Part shown: positions 6,280-14,900 of the stretch, piece after piece | Position numbering within the stretch: the stretch's first letter is position 1 | Layout of the letters: each line of letters begins with the position of its first letter | Origin: Candidatus Omnitrophota bacterium | GTDB taxonomy: Bacteria > Omnitrophota > Gorgyraeia > Gygaellales > Profunditerraquicolaceae | NCBI GenBank assembly: GCA_017995695.1 | Contig: JAGOIJ010000009.1 | Coordinates: forward strand, 1-20,579 | Length of the DNA stretch: 20,579 bases | Direction of reading: 5' to 3' | The notes under the pieces: generated by a model | The model's input: the letters and a program-made list of their open reading frames with translations, nothing else | What the model was told of the DNA's origin: nothing | The model's database searches: none | Program-made: the position numbers and the translations under genes

Positions 6280-7137
6280 ATGGAGTTCTACATTTATCTT
6301 TTCAGCATGTTCACTGTGGTATCAATCATGCTGGCGATATTCGGTCCTGCGATGTTTCAACCTGCAGGATACAAATTGCCGTTTGACGAAAAGGAGATGA
6401 AGAAAGTCAAGCTGCGCTCTTTTTTGGCGAACCTGTTTCCTTTTAATCAGAGGGTCTTGGACAAGATCGGCCTTTACCAGCGCATTAAGTATCGCCTTGA
6501 GGCTGCGCACGTGAACCTCGGGCCGATTGAGTTTTTTAATTTCAAAGTTTTGTTAATTTTGGTTTTATTTGTTGTCACGATTATCGCCATGGGACGATTC
6601 CATCCTTGGGCAGTGATTGGGGCGATTTTCGCAGGTTATATCATTCCTGATATTTGGGTTCATATTAAGATTAAAAAACGCCGGGAAGCGATTGTGCGTC
6701 GGCTTCCTGAAACCGTTGATCTTCTGGGGTTGTGTGTGGAGGCAGGGCTTGATTTTACTATGGCAGTGCGTTGGCTTATTGAGAAAACAACAATTAATCC
6801 CATGATAGAGGAGTTACGGTTTGTATTGGAAGAGATAAAATGGGGCAAATCTCGCGGCCAGGCGCTTAAAGATATGTCGCGCCGGTTGAATATTCCCGAG
6901 GTCAGCTCCTTTGTGCAGACCTTGGTTCAGGCAGAGCGGATGGGCACGCCGGTGAGTGAGGCATTCATGATTTTGTCGGAAGATACGCGTATGCGTCGGT
7001 TTCAGAGGGGCGAGCGCATTGCCTTAAAAGCGCCTATTAAAATATTAATACCTTTAATATTCTGCATCTTGCCGGTTATCGCCATTGTTATCGGCGGGCC
7101 GATCTTGCTTCAGTTTATGCAGAATAAGTTGTTTTAA
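6280..7137 (+). CDS. tadC: Tad pilus inner-membrane platform protein TadC
   Basis: This is the second platform protein, 285 residues. It has an N-terminal membrane segment (about 1-25), central membrane segments (about 87-125) with the family-typical GYIIPDIWVHIKIKKRR after them, and a T2SSF domain. That domain includes LPETVDLLGLCVEAGLDF and FVQTLVQAERMGTPVSEAF. A final membrane anchor lies near residues 262-280. An AGGAGGAG ribosome binding site lies five bases before ATG 6280 and overlaps the tadB stop, so the two genes are translationally close. Everything seen is normal for the family. Confidence 0.93.
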   Translation: MEFYIYLFSMFTVVSIMLAIFGPAMFQPAGYKLPFDEKEMKKVKLRSFLANLFPFNQRVLDKIGLYQRIKYRLEAAHVNLGPIEFFNFKVLLILVLFVVTIIAMGRFHPWAVIGAIFAGYIIPDIWVHIKIKKRREAIVRRLPETVDLLGLCVEAGLDFTMAVRWLIEKTTINPMIEELRFVLEEIKWGKSRGQALKDMSRRLNIPEVSSFVQTLVQAERMGTPVSEAFMILSEDTRMRRFQRGERIALKAPIKILIPLIFCILPVIAIVIGGPILLQFMQNKLF

Positions 7138-7150
7138 GAGGAGCCAAGCG

Positions 7151-7315
7151 ATGAAAAGTAAAAACTTACGAAAAGCGCAAACCCTGGCAGAGTATTTTCT
7201 TCTCGTGGTGGCGATTCTCTTGGCAGTGGTCTCTGCGCGATTCATTGATAGATTTAGGACCGGCTGCGTGACTTATTTTACGGTTAATTCAGCCAGGTTA
7301 GTGATAGGAGAATAA
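7151..7315 (+). CDS. Small pilin-like protein (54 aa)
   Basis: The product has a basic leader, then RKA/QTLAEYFLL with Glu at +5 and Tyr at +6, a hydrophobic helix and a short tail with one Cys. It lacks the YxxRxxQG motif of the longer pilins. GAGGAG sits seven bases before ATG 7151, directly after the tadC stop. It overlaps the next start codon. It is probably a minor pilin or pseudopilin; a role as Flp-type subunit is also possible. Confidence 0.78.
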   Translation: MKSKNLRKAQTLAEYFLLVVAILLAVVSARFIDRFRTGCVTYFTVNSARLVIGE

Positions 7316-7482
7316 TGATGAGACGAGCGTGCGTTCGTGTAAAAGGTCAAAGCTTTCTTGAGTACGCAATGTTAATCGGCATTGTGTCTGTGGCGTTGAT
7401 CGCCATGTTTACCTATATGCAGCGTTCAGTGAATGCGCGGTTAAAGCAAGTTCAGGTGGAACTTGATGAATCTAAGAGGTAG
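7315..7482 (+). CDS. Small pilin-like protein (55 aa)
   Basis: This short gene has an ATG at 7315 that shares its first base with the previous stop codon, and a second ATG at 7318 that is better spaced (seven bases) from GGAG at 7307-7310. The product carries VKG/QSFLEYAML, a hydrophobic helix, and the family motif TYMQRSVNARLK. It ends ten residues later, so it has almost no tail. It ends with TAG at 7480-7482, and the next pilin starts four bases later. It would be easy to miss because of its length, but the prepilin signature and tight packing make it convincing. Confidence 0.82.
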   Translation: MMRRACVRVKGQSFLEYAMLIGIVSVALIAMFTYMQRSVNARLKQVQVELDESKR

Positions 7483-7486
7483 AAGC

Positions 7487-7828
7487 ATGAAACGAATACG
7501 CAGTGGGCAAAGTACGGTAGAATTCGCTGTAGTTATCTGTGTGCTGATAGCGGCGCTATTGACAATGGGCGTATATTTTCGTCGCAGCGTACAGGGGAAA
7601 CTTAAATTGCATACTGACGAAATTAGCGGGGAAAGTGTCGGCTATGCGCCAGAGGAAACCTTAGGGGATACCTTAATTACCAAGAACAGCCTTGAGGTAA
7701 CCAATAGCTACACCATGGGCAATCGTTACGATTTTAATTTTCTTAATAACGCCGTTACTAAATCGATATCTACGGTGGTTGTAGAAGAACAAAAGACACA
7801 GCAGGAGAGGGTATTGCCTTATCATTAG
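7487..7828 (+). CDS. Extended type IVb pilin-like protein
   Basis: The product has 113 residues. The prepilin site is RSG/QSTVEFAVV, with Phe replacing the usual Tyr at +6, followed by a hydrophobic helix and MGVYFRRSVQGKLK. The tail (about residues 45-113) contains VGYAPEE and a run of Asn/Thr residues. I chose ATG 7487, five bases after AGAGGTAG; an upstream ATG at 7463 lies inside the previous gene. Role is probably as a minor pilin exposed on the fibre. Confidence 0.82.
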   Translation: MKRIRSGQSTVEFAVVICVLIAALLTMGVYFRRSVQGKLKLHTDEISGESVGYAPEETLGDTLITKNSLEVTNSYTMGNRYDFNFLNNAVTKSISTVVVEEQKTQQERVLPYH

Positions 7829-7844
7829 TATTCATAGGGGTGCT

Positions 7845-8183
7845 ATGATGAAACGACGCATAATAAAAATACGCGGTGATGCGATTATGGAATACGCGGT
7901 AGTATTGGGTTTGGTGTCTCTTGCCTTGATTGCGATGAATGTCTATGTGAAAAGAGGGATTCAGGGAAGGGTGAGAGACTTAACGCAATACTACCTGGCT
8001 CCGGAAATCATGCACACGCAAGAGGTTGATCCAAGCGCCCAGACCACCACGGATACAACTACTAATTCGATCTCCATAAAGAATGCTTTTAATAATGGTG
8101 GCGGCGATATTAATGCCATAATTAATGAATTTACTAATGTTGTGGCCAATAGCGAAACCATGGACAATGGTGTTCCAAAATAG
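7845..8183 (+). CDS. Extended type IVb pilin-like protein with Asp at +1
   Basis: The 112-residue product has the processing site IRG/DAIMEYAVV, in which Asp replaces the usual Gln at +1 while Glu +5 and Tyr +6 are kept. The helix ends in MNVYVKRGIQGRVRD, nearly the same as in the pilin at 4548. The tail is rich in Thr and Asn. ATG 7845 and ATG 7848 are both possible; AGGGG at 7836-7840 is better spaced from 7848. Likely a minor pilin; the changed +1 residue could affect processing or N-methylation. Confidence 0.8.
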   Translation: MMKRRIIKIRGDAIMEYAVVLGLVSLALIAMNVYVKRGIQGRVRDLTQYYLAPEIMHTQEVDPSAQTTTDTTTNSISIKNAFNNGGGDINAIINEFTNVVANSETMDNGVPK

Positions 8184-8193
8184 GAGCGATAAG

Positions 8194-9060
8194 ATGAACA
8201 ATGGGACGCGGAAGAAAGGACAGGCAGTCGTTGAACTGGCAATATTCGGCAGCGTTATTTTGTTTGCCTTCGGCATGCTGTTATCCTATTCACAGCGTCA
8301 AAATGATATGCAGTATGTGCAGATGGAAGCATTCCGAAGGGCATTGCAAAAGGCCTGCCAGGGGCCGGTACTGACGGAACAAACATTTGATTTTGAGAAT
8401 CCGAGTATCGGTGGTGGGTTGGGAGGGATTATCGATCTGATCATGCCGGGCAAGGGCGCTTCAGTTCAGTATACGGTGTTACAGAATAGGCGCTATGCGG
8501 ATCTTTCCGGTGATTTTGGCAAAGGCTCGCCTCAAACCGTAAGCGCATCATCGAATGTGTTTTGGGCAGTGCCATTCGTAGGCGAGGGCTCAGAGAGTCT
8601 CACCGCCATTAAGATCAATGAAGATCGGGCAAAAGTAATCAACAATAATGGACCATTGGGGATATTGTCTGCGCTCACCGGTCTTACCGATGACGCGATT
8701 TCTTTATCCTATCAAACCTCCGAGATTAACTCCGATTCACGCACGCAGTATAGCGGAACGATAGGAAAGACCGAGGATGAATCTGAGATCGTGAATAGGC
8801 GTCGCTCGCAAATGAAAGATTTGATTCATACAAAGGTTAACTATAAGGTAAAATTAGGAGTTGCGGAGGTGACTGATGCGCTTGATGAGTTTGGTTTACC
8901 CACTGATATTACCATACAGGAAGGCGTTCTTGCGGATGTGGTACAGGGAGCGTATTATGATCCCCATGACGGTGGGTACAAATACTCAAGAAGTGCGGTT
9001 ACTGCGGCGGATGAAGCCCGTATCGTTGAAAGGCAAAGAACATGGGAAACGCCATTTTAA
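8194..9060 (+). CDS. TadE-like pseudopilin with long extracytoplasmic domain
   Basis: The product has 288 residues. The N-terminus KKG/QAVVELAIF and the following helix (about 8-32) match the TadE/TadF pseudopilin pattern with Glu at +5 and Leu at +6. The remainder, after RQNDMQYVQMEAFRRAL, is a long soluble region with no domain I recognise. TAGGAG lies seven bases upstream of ATG 8194. It is longer than typical TadE proteins. Its 3' end overlaps the next start by 19 bp, implying coupled translation. Confidence 0.72.
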   Translation: MNNGTRKKGQAVVELAIFGSVILFAFGMLLSYSQRQNDMQYVQMEAFRRALQKACQGPVLTEQTFDFENPSIGGGLGGIIDLIMPGKGASVQYTVLQNRRYADLSGDFGKGSPQTVSASSNVFWAVPFVGEGSESLTAIKINEDRAKVINNNGPLGILSALTGLTDDAISLSYQTSEINSDSRTQYSGTIGKTEDESEIVNRRRSQMKDLIHTKVNYKVKLGVAEVTDALDEFGLPTDITIQEGVLADVVQGAYYDPHDGGYKYSRSAVTAADEARIVERQRTWETPF

Positions 9061-9332
9061 CTAAACAACAATCACATAAAGGCCAGAGTACGCTTGAATT
9101 GGCAATAGCAATGATTCTCACTATTATGATCGTGGGAGCTATTACCAATATCTGGTTGTGGGGCAACCATCATTTAGTTGATCGTCAGCGTTGGTATCAG
9201 AATACGCGCTGGTTAGCTGGCCAATCGCACGACGCCTACATTCCCGCTATGACTATATGGAAGGATGGGCCAATGCCATTCTATCAATTGCACAGTTTGA
9301 CAGAGAATGATGTGTTTGTGAAGAGGAGATAA
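9042..9332 (+). CDS. TadE-like pseudopilin (96 aa)
   Basis: The product has HKG/QSTLELAIA, Leu at +6, and a hydrophobic helix (AMILTIMIVGAITNIWLW), followed by a short Trp- and His-rich tail of about 55 residues. The start overlaps the previous gene by 19 bp and the stop is one base from the next start, so it belongs to a tightly packed TadE-TadE-TadG-like trio. The ribosome binding site is weak (GAAAGG at 9028-9033), consistent with coupled translation. Confidence 0.72.
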   Translation: MGNAILTKQQSHKGQSTLELAIAMILTIMIVGAITNIWLWGNHHLVDRQRWYQNTRWLAGQSHDAYIPAMTIWKDGPMPFYQLHSLTENDVFVKRR

Positions 9333-9333
9333 T

Positions 9334-10491
9334 ATGTTTACGTATTTTCATCTCAAAAAACTTCGCTATGAAAAAGGCCAGATGATTCCTGTGTTTGTCG
9401 TGGTGCTGGTGGCGATTATCATTATGGCAATGGTGACGGTTAATTTGAGTAAGGTGGCATTAATGCGGACCGATGTTTCCAACGCTGCAGATGCAGGCGC
9501 CATCGCAGGCGGATCGATGATGGCAGGGGTATTTAACCAGCAGGCAGTGATGAATGCGCAGATGAAAGCAGATTTCTGGATGGGGTATGCTAGCATAACC
9601 ACATCCCTTGCCGTAGCTTTAGGTATGACTATGGTAGCTGCTGGCATGTGTTGCTCAATGGTAGGTACGCCAGCATACGTTGGATTATTACGTGCAACTC
9701 AATGGACGCTCAAAGGTATTACTCTTGCAATCTATGGATTTTCAGAAGCCCAGTACTTGTTTTATAAGAATATGAAAAAAGAGGCGACCAAAGGCAGAAA
9801 AGAGGCAATCAAAGGAGCGTATCGCTATGCTTACTTAAACAGCGGCATAGGAAATAAATTGATTTCAAGCAGTATTCTACGTGCGGCCATGGGTGGGAAT
9901 TTGCGAGGCAGCCCCACAAACTATAGCGATGCTTTTAATTTGTTTCTCAAAACAGATTTAGTGCAGATTCCTGTATATGCTTGGACTGATGGGCAGCATA
10001 GGGTGCATTTGGTGGAAGTGTATGCACATACCCAGTCCGTTGGTAATTATCGCATAAAAGTTAGCACCATGCCTATCGCCCTTATGATGACACGATTGTA
10101 TGGTGCGCAGACCCTGATTACAGAGATGATCATGTGGGCGCCCTCGTGCTTAGTGCCGGGCGTAGGGTGCGGTATAGCGTGGGGAAACGTGGATTTGATT
10201 GCTATTAATTTTGCCGGCATAGTCGCTGGCATGCTTCCCGGAAGGGTTTCCTCTGCGGTCGGTGGAGGTCTCGTATATATTTTCGATTGGGTAGATGATA
10301 TTAAGCATAATAGAAAGTTTACTGTTCAGACGTCGCAGTTTCATGGTCCGAAAAGATACGGGGAGAACTTCACGCTTTGGCGTATGTCCTATCCTTTAAC
10401 CACGAGTTTCTGCAGGACAGATTTTCGTGGTAACGGTAGCATCTCTCCGCCAAAGCCAAGGCATGATGCGAGCATAAATTTACTCTGGTAG
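9334..10491 (+). CDS. TadG-like membrane protein
   Basis: The 385-residue product begins with EKG/QMIPVFVVV, where the usual Glu at +5 is missing, as in TadG-type proteins. A membrane helix (about 17-38) leads into RTDVSNAADAGAIAGG, the classical TadG/RhtX motif. Further hydrophobic, Gly-rich stretches lie near residues 85-115 and 265-310. No von Willebrand A domain is visible, unlike longer TadG proteins. TadE, TadF and TadG proteins are thought to act as minor pseudopilins needed for Flp pilus assembly. GAGGAG precedes ATG 9334. Confidence 0.75.
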   Translation: MFTYFHLKKLRYEKGQMIPVFVVVLVAIIIMAMVTVNLSKVALMRTDVSNAADAGAIAGGSMMAGVFNQQAVMNAQMKADFWMGYASITTSLAVALGMTMVAAGMCCSMVGTPAYVGLLRATQWTLKGITLAIYGFSEAQYLFYKNMKKEATKGRKEAIKGAYRYAYLNSGIGNKLISSSILRAAMGGNLRGSPTNYSDAFNLFLKTDLVQIPVYAWTDGQHRVHLVEVYAHTQSVGNYRIKVSTMPIALMMTRLYGAQTLITEMIMWAPSCLVPGVGCGIAWGNVDLIAINFAGIVAGMLPGRVSSAVGGGLVYIFDWVDDIKHNRKFTVQTSQFHGPKRYGENFTLWRMSYPLTTSFCRTDFRGNGSISPPKPRHDASINLLW

Positions 10492-10507
10492 AAGGGGGCG
10501 CAAAACA

Positions 10508-11419
10508 ATGAAAACAATGTTGAAATATATTATAGTTATTTTGATGGTATTGTGTTTTACGCCGCGCTGCCTTGCGCAGTGGCAGGGCATGTTTGGAAAA
10601 AAGCCGCAGAGCGCAGAGGTATTGGTTCCTCCTTCAACAGAGAAAGTTAAAAGTTCCACAAGTAATTTTATGGGTGAAGATATGAACGTAGTCATGTATG
10701 AATCTAGCTTGTCGTTTTCCCAGATTAAGCAGTTCTACCGAAACGAGCTTGCAAAGCAAGGATGGGAAGAGATGGTCGTACCATTGAGCCGTGACACCAG
10801 CGGATCCTCCGTAACCGTGGATGTTGTTGCATTCATGAAAGATAAGAAAACAGTATTGAATATCGCGTATTTGCCGATAGAAAATGATGCCGGCAAGACA
10901 TTTTTTTCTGTTGGTTGGTCGCAGATGCCTTCATACGATAAATTAGTGAACAGCGAGCCGACAAAAATTGATTTTATTCCGTTTTATCCTGGAGCGAAGC
11001 AAATGATGTATAAGACGATTGGTAGTGGGGTACAGATAGGATATCTGAGCAAAGATGCGATTGAGACGATTATCGCATTTTATAAATCGCGGATGGTTGG
11101 TTATGGTTGGGAAATTGAGGAAGAAATGCCAATTGAAAGCGATGGAGTTACCTATACGCAGGAAGAGCGCGAACAATTGTTGAAGTATTGCCGTGAGTGC
11201 GCGCAGGATGCCGTTTTACCTACTTCCGTGTCTGGAACACTTACCTTTCGTAGGGGCGCTCAAGAGACGTGCCAGATTTTTGTGCAACAAGTGCATGCGA
11301 ACATTGGGTTGTCTTCCCCTGGGTATAATGAAGCAATCAATGATCCCAATAATATTGATGTGATGAACTCTTCAGTTATTGGTGTGTTCTATTCTAAGGA
11401 GGCGCCTGATGCGCGGTAG
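10508..11419 (+). CDS. Secreted protein with duplicated FYxxxLxxxGW domain
   Basis: The 303-residue product has a clear signal peptide: basic start, hydrophobic IIVILMVLCF, and a likely cut after CLAQ (about residue 24). Two related domains follow. The first contains LSFSQIKQFYRNELAKQGWEE (about 68-88, one residue of gap aside) and the second FYPGAKQM..(about 158-166) with AIETIIAFYKSRMVGYGWE. This pattern of a strand, then FYxxxLxxxGW, resembles small periplasmic domains seen in other bacteria, but no biochemical role is known to me. The C-terminal part has three Cys residues. AAGGGGG lies nine bases upstream. Its position between TadG-like and pilin-like genes suggests a periplasmic or surface accessory role. 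Confidence 0.65.
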   Translation: MKTMLKYIIVILMVLCFTPRCLAQWQGMFGKKPQSAEVLVPPSTEKVKSSTSNFMGEDMNVVMYESSLSFSQIKQFYRNELAKQGWEEMVVPLSRDTSGSSVTVDVVAFMKDKKTVLNIAYLPIENDAGKTFFSVGWSQMPSYDKLVNSEPTKIDFIPFYPGAKQMMYKTIGSGVQIGYLSKDAIETIIAFYKSRMVGYGWEIEEEMPIESDGVTYTQEEREQLLKYCRECAQDAVLPTSVSGTLTFRRGAQETCQIFVQQVHANIGLSSPGYNEAINDPNNIDVMNSSVIGVFYSKEAPDAR

Positions 11420-11957
11420 GCACGAAAAAGCACAATCATTCTTACAGTATGGATTGCTGATTATTTTTCTTGTTGCTTCGTTTCTTGCTATAAGAACGTA
11501 TATGACTCGCGGAATTCAGGATAGATATCGGCAAGCCGCTGATGTATTTGGCCAGGGTGAGCAGTATGCCCCTGGTGTTACCCGCGTTTACAATTTCGCG
11601 ACGTTGCCGGATGTGGTGATAGATGGAGATGATGTTGAACAGACGTGCGCTGCGTTGATGAACCGCGCATTAGCAGCTCAGGCTCAGATTGCAAATAATG
11701 ATAATGCTATAAACAGTCTTAATGAGAGGGCAGCGAGCCTAGAAGCGCAGGCGCACCAGATGATGTATCCTGACAATATTTTTATTCGTTTTTTTAATGC
11801 ATTATTTAACCGGGATTACCGGGAGGCAGCAGAGCAGTTGAATGACCAAGCCAAAGAGATGCGTGAGGAAGCCGAAAGGCTTCAAGGAGATTCAGACGAT
11901 TTGCAAGCGCAGATTGATAGCGACAGGGCGCAGCGCCCAGAATGCTTTAGCGGATAG
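11409..11957 (+). CDS. Pilin-like protein with Gln at +5 and a coiled-coil tail
   Basis: The 182-residue product has EKA/QSFLQYGLL in place of the usual QSFLEYxxL, so the conserved Glu at +5 is Gln. The helix is followed by the operon's pilin motif TYMTRGIQDRYR and FGQGEQYAPG. Residues 85-175 are rich in Ala, Gln, Glu and Asn with heptad-like spacing and predict two coiled-coil helices separated by a short segment around IFIRFFNALFNRD. ATG 11409 follows AAGGAGG (11396-11402) by six bases and overlaps the previous gene by 11 bp. It may act as a special tip, anchor or length-setting pilin; that is inference. Confidence 0.75.
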   Translation: MRGRHEKAQSFLQYGLLIIFLVASFLAIRTYMTRGIQDRYRQAADVFGQGEQYAPGVTRVYNFATLPDVVIDGDDVEQTCAALMNRALAAQAQIANNDNAINSLNERAASLEAQAHQMMYPDNIFIRFFNALFNRDYREAAEQLNDQAKEMREEAERLQGDSDDLQAQIDSDRAQRPECFSG

Positions 11958-11973
11958 AATACAGGAGTAGCCA

Positions 11974-14900
11974 ATGGCAAGAATTCTTAAGAAAAGAAAA
12001 TTGTTCAAAGGTATATGCGTGATGAGCGTAGGCCTGATTTTCTTTTCTTATTTGCCTGCTCCTGCGTTTGCGGCGCGCAGTCGGGCAGGCGGCGGTGACC
12101 TGGCAAAATTTGATACCAGCGCGTTTTTGACAGGCGCTGCGTTGCAGGTAGGCAGTGCAGTGATTGGCGCAGGGATAGGTGGAGCGTGGAGTTCGGCAGC
12201 GCAATCAGCGCAATCAGCAACTGAAGTGGGAAGGGCAGCGCATAACATCGGCACGGTAGGCAAATTACTTTCAGACGGAAGTCACCTTGCGAACGGTTTT
12301 AAATCGCTGACCTTTTCCAGCGCATTAGCCAATGTTGGCCGTGGTCTTTCAACCTACACAGCAACCTCGCAGATTGGCCGGGCAGTAGGAAATTATGGCG
12401 TGTATAAGGGTTGGAGCCCGAAGAAAATATACACGGTTTCAACGATAACTGGTGCGGCTACCGCAGGGTTCCTTAATCCGGGAGTAAGTTTAGGAGGAGC
12501 GTTGTCGCCGAGCATTAATGTTCCCGCCGTAGAGGCCGCCACGTTGCCTATTATGTTAAAAGGTGCAGCGGTAGGCGCGCTATCAGGAGCCGCGCGTGCA
12601 GCGGTTATTACCTCTATGGATGGAAATAGAATCAACAAAGGAAAGGGGCCTGGTACTACATCGCAAATCTTGGGGATGGTGGCGGGTAACGCGGTTACTA
12701 ATTTTGGGAGAGGGTTGTTTGATAAGAAAACCTATCATCAACAAATTGATAGTCAGTGGCAACAGGCCGATGCTGCCTCTGTGCCAGATGCAGATAAGTT
12801 CACTAATCTAAAAGTGCGCACCGTCGATAAGCTTGCCGATGCAGGAGGTGCGAGTCCTTTCGAGGAGAAAACCTATTGGAAAGAGATCAAGGGGATCAGT
12901 AAGGATGGGGTAATAGAGACGGGAAAAGTTGTTCCTGATAGTCAGCTTGGGCAGGTGAAAAACGGGGACAATATTGTGCCGGTGTATCGTGAGGGCACCC
13001 GACGACTTACCTTATATGATATCAATGCCAATGTGGATGGTAATCAAGTAGCGTACCGGCTATTTGTAAAAGCCCCTTTTATCGATACCTTTAGCCGACA
13101 AAGTTGGCCGGGCCTTGCCAGCGAAGCAGTGGGGATTATTGCGGAGAATAAATTGTCGAAGAAGAATAAGATGTACGCGCCTTTGATTCAGTCGTTAAGC
13201 GGCACGGTTTTTTCGTCGTTAGCTAATTCCTATGGGATTGGCGCGGATATGTATTTTGGCAAGAAACAAGACAAACTTCAGGCAAAGCTTGATTTTGCAG
13301 AAGAGTTTTTTGTGACCCGCGTCACGCAACAGATGATTCCGTTTAACAAAGAAGCAGGTAAGGCCCAGCAGCATAATCAGCTGGGAACATTATATACGCA
13401 CAGTATCGATCCGAATACGCCTTATCCTGACACGCTTGAAAAGATGGATAGCGTAATTATGCAGGGTGTTGAAGATCTGCCGTTCCAATATCAGCAAGGG
13501 CAAGCCGAGCGGCTTAAGGCTATGGATAGGCAGGGCGACGAATCTATCGCGCGCCGTAATCGTTATATAGAGCTTGAGCGGCAAAGAGTGGAGGAGGCAT
13601 TCCGCGCGCAACCAACTCATGGCAGGTCTTCGGTTTTCGCAAAGGATTTGAGTTTTAAATTGCCATCAGTGCTTTTCCAGAACGCAGTGAGTATGGGCAC
13701 ACAAGCAGTTATGAACTCCTTGGTTAGCGATAAGGATAGCGCGACAAAGCAGATGTTGGTTCCTTTTGGGGCAAACATGTTGACTGCAACTATTCGTGGT
13801 ATTGCCTGGCATAAGGGTTGGGATTCGGCAAGTAAACAATGGCAATGGGAAAGCCTTCTTGAGAACTACGCCCCCGAGCAATATACGATCACCCCCAGCG
13901 ATAAGGATTACAATTGGCTTTCTGCATCAATGGATAGGGCATATTATCCTAGCCAGAAAGCGGAGTATGAACGGTTTAATACGCTCTATGGGGTGACTCC
14001 TGTGAAGATAATGAAGGTGCGTACTACCGATATCAATGAAGGAGCGCATACCAAGAATGACATCGTGGAATGGGTGCCGGTATCAATAGTTGAGGCGGAT
14101 AACACAGCGCCTACTACGAAAGAGGCAATAGGTGAAAGCATAAAACAGGCAGCCTTGGATAGTTTTGTGGAGACGATGTCATTCGGCAGGCCAATGGTAC
14201 GCACGTCTTTGCCTGATCCGTTAGGAGGTATCCGTCCTGAACAAGTATCTGCGCAGGATTTCATAAGTTACCAACGCACGCTCGAAGGGCTGTCTTCCAT
14301 GCCGTTTGATAAAGCAATGGTGGCGCAGGTAGCAAGCGGTCAACGCAGCGCTATGGCTAAGAATATTCGCGGCACGCTTTTACAAATTCCCGGCGTGGCG
14401 ACTGCATTCCACATGCAGCCGGAGCGGTTAGTGAAGGTTCATACGCGAGTAGAAAAAGTAATCCCCTATGAAGTAAACATTCCTTTCGGTGAAGCAACGG
14501 ATCGCCTTGAGGTGAATGAGGATGGAAGCTATACACTTATTGGGAATTCAGTTGGTAAGATTCAGGAAATAGGCGAAGAGAACAGCGTGAGTAGGCCGTC
14601 GGGTGAAAAGCCTTTTGAAGTTGCGTTTGAGGGGCAGATGGCTATGGGAGAAAAAGGCGTTGCTACGATAACGATGGAGAATGGAAGATCTCTCCAGGTT
14701 CCCTATGTAGCTATGAAACAGAGCGATACGCGCCCAGGAGAAGGTGTTAATAAGATTGACCCCACGGTACAGATATATTTTGATTTCGCGGGGACACAGG
14801 ATTTTAATCCTGATGGCGGCAATATGGTTGATCATTATCAGGTTGTACTGGCAAGCAAAAAGGGATCTGCGGAAAAAACCGTCCTGGCCTCCAATCTTCC

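Noticed and set aside
11947..12263. Several - strand open frames opposite the start of the M23 protein gene
   Set aside because: They arise from the Ala/Gly-rich GC-biased coding strand and overlap each other in different frames; none has a credible start.
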